A stretch of 64,000 nucleotides of DNA from Sipunculus nudus (taxonomy: Eukaryota; Annelida; Sipuncula; Golfingiida; Sipunculidae): NCBI GenBank assembly GCA_026874595.1, contig CM049316.1, positions 42,733,695 through 42,797,694 of the forward strand. The letters are read 5' to 3'. The position numbers were made by a program, and so were the translations under genes. Within the stretch, counting starts at the first letter, position 1; every line of letters starts with the position of its first letter. Shown in pieces: positions 63,761-64,000 of this stretch. The notes under the pieces were generated by a model. It did not search any database and had not been told where the DNA came from. It saw nothing but the letters and a program-made list of their open reading frames with translations.

Positions 63761-64000
63761 AAGCATTATGTTTATCTCATCTAATTATTAGTTTTGTTAT
63801 TTACTGCTACCAATCGCTTTAATTATATATGTTCAGTGATTACTTCGACTTTTTTTCAATCAGACCTGTGGATGATCATATGCATGCGGACTGCTGGATG
63901 AATTTAAACAGAAATTAATTGCATTGTTCTGTATATCGATTTGTCTCTAAGTGGCAATTGAAATCTTAATTCAGGTACGCCACATCATGAAGAAATTAAC

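Overview
The window is nuclear DNA of an animal. It is AT-rich, loaded with (TA)n, (CT)n, (ATT)n and poly-G tracts, and carries tRNA-derived SINE-like repeats and several dispersed repeat families. The only gene I can support is a FoxL1-type forkhead transcription factor. Metazoan origin is certain from that gene. A lophotrochozoan, probably a mollusc and perhaps a bivalve, is my inference from the forkhead sequence and the repeat landscape, not something I could test. There are no bacterial genes, rRNA genes, CRISPR arrays or operons. LAYOUT: 1-1.9 kb is unremarkable. At 1.9-3.87 kb lies a compound repeat (family R1): tandem ~280-bp units full of TGACCT nuclear-receptor half-sites, then a segment with a perfect AGGTCA-CAG-TGACCT palindrome. 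A tRNA-like SINE head lies at 5.26 kb. From 5.5 to 21.6 kb I see mostly unannotatable DNA with a degenerate ~85-bp repeat (13.0-13.4 kb), a long AT palindrome (14.1 kb) and a hairpin (14.93 kb). At 21.7-24.5 kb a 44-bp minisatellite passes from irregular monomers into a regular 133-bp, three-monomer higher-order array. At 26.0-26.3 kb there is a cluster of CTGGGC/GCCCAG palindromes. Single-exon foxL1 occupies 27,968-29,455 on the minus strand, in a ~3.6-kb island free of TA repeats, with about a dozen (TA)n tracts on either side (26.3-27.95 and 31.6-34.9 kb). Three forkhead consensus sites lie 0.75-1.13 kb upstream of its start codon. At 36.0-37.0 kb a 550-bp element with long terminal inverted repeats, flanked by a perfect 10-bp duplication, is inserted in one copy of a second dispersed repeat (R2); two more R2 copies lie at 56.9 and 60.5 kb. 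At 40.26-47.68 kb a 7.4-kb structure is bounded by ~650-bp inverted repeats. It contains a 1.4-kb polypyrimidine tract, a ~410-bp polypurine tract, R1 pieces and a SINE, but no transposase ORF. R1-like units continue in the opposite direction at 48.0-49.5 kb, followed by more SINEs. The remainder, 50-64 kb, is simple repeats, including a CTGT/CT tract at 54.5-55.24 kb, with scattered SINE and R2 copies. WORKING TOGETHER: foxL1 appears to stand alone in a gene-poor region at least 28 kb downstream and 34 kb upstream of it. The other sequence with possible regulatory meaning is the set of nuclear-receptor-like sites carried by the R1 repeats. Every non-foxL1 ORF I examined is explained by low complexity, tandem repeats, dispersed repeats, antisense to foxL1, or chance.
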